DNA of 64,000 bases from the NCBI GenBank assembly GCA_033064195.1, contig JARBJD010000171.1, forward strand, positions 62,001 to 126,000, in the 5' to 3' direction. The notes beneath the pieces are model-generated. The model did not search any database. It was not told where the DNA came from and worked only from the letters and a program-made list of their open reading frames with translations. Source of the stretch: Blattamonas nauphoetae. Its lineage: Eukaryota > Preaxostyla > Oxymonadida. The translations under genes were made by a program, and so were the position numbers. This document shows, piece by piece, positions 57,365 through 64,000 of the stretch (position 1 is the stretch's first letter; each line of letters begins with the position of its first letter).

Positions 57365-59163
57365 TCATTGAGATTTACACAGATTCGTGTTGAAGTGTCG
57401 ACTGATCTGCTCGACAAGCGTGAACAAGTCCGGTCCTTCCGCAAACAGTGATTCGATAGCTGGATTGAAACTTTTCACACGCTGGTTGAGTGAATATGTG
57501 ATGATCTTCCATGACATAGTCAGCACAGAGTTGATTGTCGCATTCAACGCATCCTTCTGGTCGGTTGGGACGTGTGTGAGGTGTGATGGGAGTTCAAGAC
57601 ATGTTGTGATGGCGGTCTTGACGAGAGGGAAGACTTTCAGAGTGATCAAGTCCTTCAAAGAGGATGACAAGAAACAAATCACACCTTGTCGAAATAGAAG
57701 GAGAGTGTTTGAATTCGTTCGAAGAGGATTTTCATTCCACTCGACACGATCTCCAAAGTGTGATGGAGTGACGTCACTGCAGCGCTGCTCAGAGTGGCTG
57801 TGGTGTGGACAAGTTCGTTCGTTTTGTGGAGGACGGCGTCGATGGCTGAGACGAAAAGCTCAACAGAGTGGTCATCACGAAGAAGATGGAGATTGTTACA
57901 AAAAGAGATTCTGTTGTTGACAAAGGACCAGAGATCGTGGATGCTCACGATGGATGACTCTTCGAGTGGCGATGTGGTGGGTGTTGGAATCGGTGAAGAT
58001 TTGATCAAGTCAAGACCCACGTTGATGATCGACACCATCATCTGTGTGATTTCAGACTTCGCGAGATGCTTGAGATTGGACGCATGATCGAGGAAGTGGA
58101 GTTCACTAACCACAAATTCCCAGATGTTGCCGATCGTGGTGAATGTTGATTTTTCGAGGGATTGGTGTTGGATGGAAGCAGAAGTGAAGAGTGATTTCAA
58201 TTGCTCGAGGTGGTCGGTGAGAGCCCCGCGAAGTCGTTCGATGAACGTGACTGTTTTCACAGCTGGATCGGAAGGGGAGAAGATGAGTCGGTGGTAGGCC
58301 AACATGGAAGCAGCTTCTTGATTGTTAGCGTGTCGGCTGAGGGACTGGCAGACGAGGCGCATGATGGTGTCGTTGGGAGAGAACATGATCGCTGTCAAAC
58401 TTTCCAAGAAGAAAGGGGACAAGTGGCTCTTCTCAATCTCTTCGAGTGTCGCGCGGAATGCGGCCTCGTGGCGAGAGAGGAAGACGGAAGAGGAAGATGC
58501 GGTTGACGTCATCATTTGTAGGAACTTCCCGATCTGAGAGAAGAAAAAGATGAATGAACGCAGACGGACAAGCGGACAAGAACATTTCTGGAGGTGACGA
58601 ACTGCATGAGGAGTGACGATGGGAGCGACGATTCACAGATACGAAGATTTCTGTCTTCTGACGACATCCCTGAGCGAGACAAACGGATTTCAGGACAGAA
58701 TGAAGAAGTACAACATGACCACACCGATCAGGAGCAACAGTTTTGGGAGAGAGAGCTGAAGAAAAATCGTTGAAAAGAGGAGCAAACAGGGCAGGACGAC
58801 AGAGGCATCTGTTCACACAATTGTGCAAGGAAAAGTACTGGAGCATGCTGCAAGACAAAATCCAGGCCGTGTTCAGTTTCTGAGATGATCACAAATAAAG
58901 ACATCGAGTTGATTGAATCAATCGAACAAACCTGAAGCCACAACGAAAAGAACGTCCATGAGAGAGATTTTCAGGGATGGCGCTTCATCGCAGGCAAGAT
59001 TGATGAGAATTTTCGCAAGTGACTGTGGGTTTCATAATTAGTCCGGAAAGAGAGAGCAAACTGTCACTTTCGTCTCCTTCTCATCTCCAGAATGGCTGGA
59101 AGGCGAAATAAGTTCGAACATCGGGTTCAATATGGGTTCTTTCGAATCAGTCATCACAGACAT
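57365..59163 (-). CDS. HEAT/ARM-like helical repeat protein, seven exons
   Basis: Exons on the minus strand: 59163-59068, 59022-58932, 58879-58788, 58755-58725, 58669-58584, 58533-57685 and 57652-57365. Introns are 45, 52, 32, 55, 50 and 32 nt, all GT…AG. The spliced length is 1,533 nt, exactly 511 codons with TGA, and every junction keeps the frame, which supports the model. The protein starts MSVMTDSKEPILNPMFEL and runs SLAKILINLACDEAP … FLAQLCEQMPLSSC-PLSLPKLLLLIG-MSSEDRNLRI … SRN-IGKFLQMMTS, then long helices (FLESLTAIMFSPNDTIMRL; TIGNIWEFVVSELHFLDHA). The fourth exon is only 31 nt. The helical pattern suggests an alpha-solenoid scaffold. The family is not recognised; it may be related to the gene at 56 kb. 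Confidence 0.65.
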
Positions 59164-59474
59164 GACCGGTCAGACAAGGTGTCACTTACGGCTGAGTGAT
59201 TGGAAATAATTTTGGGTTGGATCGTCTGATCGATGTTCTTTTCTCGTGAATCAGCTTAAAAAATGTAGTATGCGAACTGAAATTATCCAAATCATGTGTA
59301 TTGCATTTCGTCCCCAAGTAATACCGCTATTCAGAGAGGATCTAATGATCAGTTCGATCAGCGGTTGATTCACAGCTTCTCCCCCAATAAGATCCGAAAT
59401 TTCCCGAAAATAAATGTTGCAGCGGCAATACAGTGTGTGGAGAGGGGAAGATCGACTGTGGACGATGTGATGGC
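59164..59474. other. Intergenic 5' flank of the seven-exon gene
   Basis: No gene or repeat recognised before the transposon copy at 59475. Confidence 0.35.
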
Positions 59475-59930
59475 GGCATGGGTTCGGATGGTAGGTCGAA
59501 GTTCGGATCGTAGGTCTTTCTCCTTTTTCATGCTAAATTGAAGAGTTCAAAATGCAGAAAGATCACGATACAGTGACCAGGGAGAAAATACACACGATTT
59601 GAAAATTTCATCCATTCATAAATTCAACTCGATGGAACAGATGATCAACCTGCTGATTCAAAGTTTGTCACTTTTCTGTTCCTATGAGATGATACTGACA
59701 ATAAACGTCAAATATTCACATTTAATTGATGATTTAATGGAGTATTGCGACATGATGAGTGAAAATTGGAGAGATGAGAAATGAAAACGAAACACTTTTG
59801 TGATGGGTCAAAATTTCGTTTTTCTTTCTCATTTTCAATTCATCATGTGAATTATAGAAATATCACGCCTTAAAGGTGAATTTGAAGGGAATGTAATATG
59901 TAAAAAAGAGATGTACAACATAGTCGAAGC
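59475..59930 (+). mobile_element. Partial second copy of the 926-bp, 8-bp-TSD element
   Basis: From GGCATGGGTTCGG at 59475 to ~59930 the sequence follows 18782-19235 at roughly 80% identity, including the sub-terminal GGTCG-AAGTTCGG-…GTAGG motifs and AACTCGATGGAACAGA. The right half with the inverted end is missing. This copy is older or truncated, and shows the element is dispersed. The small open frames inside are not genes. Confidence 0.75.
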
Positions 59931-60600
59931 AGTTTCGATGATCATTGTATCATCCACAGATTTGGGTCGTTCCCACTCAGAATCGACACCCCTTTTTTCT
60001 TGTTTCAAAACACTTCATTTGTTGTAATCAAGCAATTTTTGGGGGCAAAAGTTTATCTTTTCACTAGATCAGTTTCATCGCAACTCTCAGAAATTATAAT
60101 GAGTCCGATCTTCTTCCACCACGACAGTTGATTAAACTCGTCGTACACCTTGTCTCTCTTCGTGTATACTTCTAGGATATGGGGAAAAGATGGAAAATAT
60201 CAGTTTTCCGGCAGCGTGTCGCAGTCTCCACAGAATGACCCGTCTTCGGTCAGATCTCTCTCGTTTTGATTCTTCTCTCAGGAAATAATCAAGACAAACA
60301 TCTCAATAACTGTCCACGTTTTATTTCAGTCTCCCAACAATGCTACATCCTTCATTCGACAATCCTTCTCCACCACTTCTGTAATCCAACTATGCCCTCA
60401 CATCGTCAGTGGTCGCTGCCTCATATTCCTTTTATCAAGATAACTCTCTTGAAACCAAACCGCAATCGTCAAGTTCTGTTCGATCCGCCAGAGTTCAAAC
60501 GACGTGAAAAGCACTTCATAGAATGTCCGTTCCGATCCGCTCCTCAGCCTCCAAATTTGCCTTCAATCACCATAATTCGAAAGATACACAGCATACTCAT
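59931..60600. other. Region upstream of the large 3' gene
   Basis: It contains a plus-strand open frame from ATG 60392 (MPSHRQWSLPHIPF…FDPPEFKRREKHF) that could be a first exon of the gene beyond 60.6 kb. A clear donor site in phase was not found. Confidence 0.3.
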
Positions 60601-60614
60601 CTCTTCTGCGGTTA

Positions 60615-63600
60615 AAGCTCTCGTCTCATACACACAGGCACTCTGCTCTTTATCCTGAACCCTAAATCCCTCACAGAAACGGAACAATATCTTACTCTCA
60701 ACTATGTTGCTCTCCCTGTCACTATTGTCACTCATCTTCTCCCATTCAACCCGTTCTCTCCTTGCCTCCTTTCTGGATCAACGCAAACTTGAGCCACAGC
60801 TGGAAGTGGCAATCGAGATCCTCCTCCTCTTTATTCACCACCAACCGTCTCTATCCCGACAACAATCCCATTCCTGCCCTCAATTTCGATTGACTTTGCC
60901 AATTTCTGTTCCACCAACATTGACACATCACCGGCGAGCGCTCTTCCTCTCTCGTCCATCGCATCATGCCCAATCACCCTCCTCGACGAGTATCCTTCGC
61001 TCTCCTCCTTCCTCCACATCCACTCCACCATCATTCTCTTCTCTCTCCTCCATACATTGGTTCCTTTCCACCAATCGATCATATCAAAAGCAGGTCCGTT
61101 CACTTCTGTTACCGAACGCCTTGTCGCCTCGATTGGACTGCACACTCTATATCCTCTTCTCCAGGCCATGACGCTTCTCAGACACTTGATTCTCTTCTCC
61201 CCACCGCACACCGTCAAACAGCTCCAAGACCGCGCTTTCCGCTGCGGTTTGATGGGCTGGCTTCATTTTGGGGCATGCTCTCCGCCTGTGGCCATCACAC
61301 AGCCCCGATCGCAAGAAAAGGAAGACACAAGCTGGATGAGCATGTCGATCGCGGCTGAGTCGAACGCTGTGGGAAGCTCAGCCGCTCTGCACATCCGCGA
61401 TTGCTACAGAGACCTGTTCTTCCTCCTTTTGTCGCCCGCCTCGATCGAACACTACCTTATCCCCCTCCTTCTGCAGAGTCTGTACAACTCAGCCCTCGTC
61501 CCTGCTCCCCTCCACCCTGCTCACACACACTGCACACGCTTCTTCACTCCACTCGACACGAAAGACAAGCAGAGCGAGCCTCTCCGACTCCAACCATCGT
61601 CCATTGCCCACCCTCTCCTCACAAGCCCCCAGTACCACTTCGTCAACAGACACACGTGTGCTATGCCTCCCTCGTTCCATCTGCTCCACCCCATCAACCT
61701 CGCCGACATACATCTCTCGCCTTTCTACGAGCCAGCACACGCCACTTCCACGTCCCTCACGTGGCACGAACCGAACTATCTGCTGTCGCCGTTCATCCTC
61801 CCACCGTCCTCGTTCTGGGCGATGTCCTCGCCGGACTTCTTCTACCACAACATGTCGCCCTCCGCCAACTCCAACCCGCACACCAGACACACCAATGGGT
61901 GGGACACGTTTGATCAGTGGAACATCTCCGACAAGAAGCTGCGACAGAGGGAGAGGTAGTCGTTGGTGCACGCGCTGTGGATGCTACGCGATCTCATCGA
62001 AAGCTACACCACTCTCGTCTCGTTCTCGGCGCAGGAGATACAACGACACATCGCTCTCAAGCTCAAACTGCTTGTGAAAGACTTCCAAGCAAAGACGAAG
62101 ACATCCCCACGCACGACCTCAGAGAACATCGATTCCTGGTCAGAATCACCGTCCGAGCAAACCAAGGACGACCCTCAGCACACAACACAGCATCCTCTTC
62201 CGAATCCGTTCCGTGTACACAGCGACGACACAGTGAAGAGGACAACGGTGGACGCGGACGGGTCAGGACGAGATTTAGGTGATCCACTCTCCCTCGCCGA
62301 TTGGGATCGAGCGTTGTCGCAGGCAAAGGAGGACGGGCTGGACGTGAAGGAGGGTGAGAAAATGTCGAAGCTGCATCACTTCGAGCACACCACGACAACA
62401 TTCCTGCACACCCTCATCCGCGACAGAATACAGAGCGAGCTGAACTTGAAGGACGCTCTTTCCAAACAAGGCAAGTCAACAGCCAAGCACTCGATGACAT
62501 CGAGCAAGCCTCAAATCACAGACTCCTTCACCGAAGCGCACTCAAAGGATTTTGAGAATACTCAGATTCTGACAGTGGCTGTCAAGCGGGGACACTCGCT
62601 TCTTTCGCCCGTCGGAAGAATGGTGAAGGAGGCCACACTGACCAAGTATGGCTGTGGGGAGAAGTCGTCGTGGTTGGAGGCCCTGCTCCAATCAACAGCA
62701 GCGCCTTTTGGGCGATGTTCGACTCGGACACTCGCTCGCCTGTGCTCGTGTGGGGCGAGAAGGACAGACAAGAACTTGTCTCGTTCCTCCACAACGAAAT
62801 GGAAGACAATGCCAAACTCACCGCGACTACCAACAAGCCGACTGATGCTGCGATGAAAGAGGACGCCACGTTCACTCTAGATCCCGACCTAGTTTGCACG
62901 TACTCCGTCGAAGAGTCGGTCAAGTCGGTGATGGTGGATGGGAAGCTCGCCTTCGTGTTTCCTTCGTCGATGCAAGACCAGTCGCACGCCAATCTGAACA
63001 AGGACAAACGATCGTTCATTTTTCAGTCGTCGGAGTCGAAGGCGTTCAGCCAGTACAGTCGAGCAATGACAAGTCACATCCCGCCCTCGTAACGACTCAG
63101 GGCACCATCACAAACACGCTCCTCCATCCCCCGCTGGTCATCTTCCCACCTGCGCCGACTCTCTCCCACCTGCGACTCGTGTTCACGTCTTCGCTGTCGC
63201 ACGTGAAGGCGGGCGAGTACTTCATCGACGTGCTGATGGAGGAGTACGCCCCTGTCCTCTTCCTCGTCCATCAGCACTCTGTCGAGAACGTCGCCCAATT
63301 GCTCGCGTCGGATGAGCGACGGAAAGCGGGAGGAAGCCAAACAATAACTTACTCTGCTGAACGACCGCCTGCTCTCTACGCCGAACAACAGGAAGCCACA
63401 TCAGCAACACAGCATATCGACACCATGCGAGGAATCGACGATTGTTCTCAGTTTGCGAGGTCTCTGTTTGCAGTGTCCAATCCCCTTCTCTTCGCCGAAG
63501 AGCTGATGAAGCGGATCGAATGCCTCGGACAGGTGTTAGGCAATCTCGAGCAGGGCCTCGCTAAGTCCTTCGACATTCAGAACTCGAAAACATCCTCGCT

Positions 63601-64000
63601 CTTGTTCGCTGCTCTCCCCGACTTGTCTGTGCTGCACCTTCTGCTCCGATTCTGCGTCGCTTTGAGCCGACCCTATCCGCAGACGAGTCCGTCGCTGTCT
63701 GTCATCATCCTCTCCTCCATCGTCTGCCAGAGCGTCTCTCTCATCCACACCATCCAGCGCACCGCAGCAGGACGGAAGTCGAGTGAGCAGTTCGCTGAGC
63801 ATGGTGAGTTCGAGTTGTTGGTGATTGATTACTGCGTGAAGATCTGCGCCACGTCCTTCGCACTCATCTACACTCTCATCCACTCGTCGAAAGCTCGCCT
63901 GCTCTCCTTCAAAGACAAGAACGGCATCGCGCTGGTCTTCTCCTTCTTCAACGTCGCCCCTTTCCTCTCCACGCTCTACCCGATCTCGTCGACTGTCCAG
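60615..64000 (+). CDS. Large protein, tentatively RME-8/DNAJC13-like, 3' end outside the window
   Basis: Coding frames succeed one another. 60615-60790 is HTGTLLFILNPKSLTETEQYLTL. About 60800-61959 continues through FLPSISIDFANFCSTN and DCYRDLFFLLLSPASIEHYL. 61963-62690 contains WMLRDLIESYTTLVSF. 62690-63090 contains FWAMFDSD and LVWGEKDRQELVSFLHNEM. About 63060-64000 contains EYFIDVLMEEYAP, NPLLFAEELMKRIE and IALVFSFFNVAPFL. The W..F..D…L.W…R.EL…L..E pattern recalls the IWN repeats of the endosomal J-domain protein RME-8/DNAJC13, and the EYFIDVLMEE region a segment of the same family. The J domain is not seen and would lie beyond the window. There is an in-frame TAG at 61957; a 48-nt in-phase intron from GTAGTC to GAAAG could remove it. 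Frame changes near 62690 and 63080 are not explained by obvious introns. Confidence 0.4.

Noticed and set aside
59296-59784. Small plus-strand genes
   Set aside because: They lie largely in the dispersed repeat copy starting at 59475 and its flank, and are not conserved as frames in the copy at 18782.
5581-62000. Alternative genetic code with TAA/TAG read as Gln, as reported in the oxymonad Streblomastix
   Set aside because: In-frame TAA at 6526 and TAG at 61957 suggested it, but open frames of 1,615 and 2,521 codons contain no internal TAA or TAG, the TAA aligns with GAA (Glu) in the paralogue, and the TAG can be removed by an in-phase intron.

Overview
This window looks like nuclear DNA of an anaerobic protist, most likely an oxymonad flagellate (Preaxostyla, Blattamonas- or Monocercomonoides-like). 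That is inference from content: very short spliceosomal introns (30-56 nt) with GT...AG ends, kilobase-long right-handed beta-helix surface proteins, caspase-like and protein-kinase genes, many Tc1/mariner-type and other short inverted-repeat elements, and a bacterial-type NlpC/P60 gene. The genetic code is standard: open frames of 1,615 and 2,521 codons contain no internal stop, and most genes end in TGA.

Layout. 1-2075: mariner-like transposon with ~260-bp terminal inverted repeats (TIRs). 2.9-5.4 kb: strong hairpins, a 0.88-kb fold-back element and an intron-rich, probably broken protein kinase (minus). 5.6-8.1 kb: a gene with RRM-like and SH3 domains, broken. 8.26-11.0 kb: C2 domain plus two caspase-like domains, three exons, apparently intact. 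11.1-12.2 kb: coiled-coil/SPRY gene (minus). 12.4-13.0 kb: small TIR element. 13.6-14.9 kb: membrane protein with charged tail (minus). 15.4-16.4 kb: TA-flanked 1-kb element. 16.7-22.6 kb: fragmentary paralogue of the SPRY/RhoGAP family, whose first intron holds a ~5-kb insertion that itself holds a 926-bp element with 8-bp target duplications. 23.0-24.5 kb: second, truncated RRM/SH3 copy. 24.4-30.5 kb: decayed ~6.1-kb element with ~0.6-kb imperfect TIRs and tandem repeats. 30.6-32.6 kb: coiled-coil and Ser-rich genes. 33.6-34.2 kb: NlpC/P60 pseudogene (minus). 34.6-39.4 kb: two further family members (minus), one SPRY, one MyTH4-RhoGAP. 39.7-44.5 kb (minus) and 46.1-55.9 kb (plus): divergent secreted beta-helix proteins, the second split by a 523-bp element. 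56.1-59.2 kb: two helical-repeat genes (minus), one resolved to seven exons. 59.5-59.9 kb: second copy of the 8-bp-TSD element. 60.6-64.0 kb: large gene running off the end, tentatively RME-8/DNAJC13-like.

The main theme is a shuffled family. At least four loci (11.1-12.2, 16.7-22.6, 34.6-35.9, 36.1-39.4 kb) carry the same ~100-residue N-terminal module, introduced by the same intron position, joined to SPRY in two cases, to MyTH4-RhoGAP in one, and to nothing in one. The paralogues also act as natural empty sites that define insertions in the fragmentary copy. Many genes here are damaged, so the region looks like a rapidly decaying, transposon-rich part of the genome.

Limits: intron calls rest on splice dinucleotides, frame and paralogue comparison only. 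No database search was possible.
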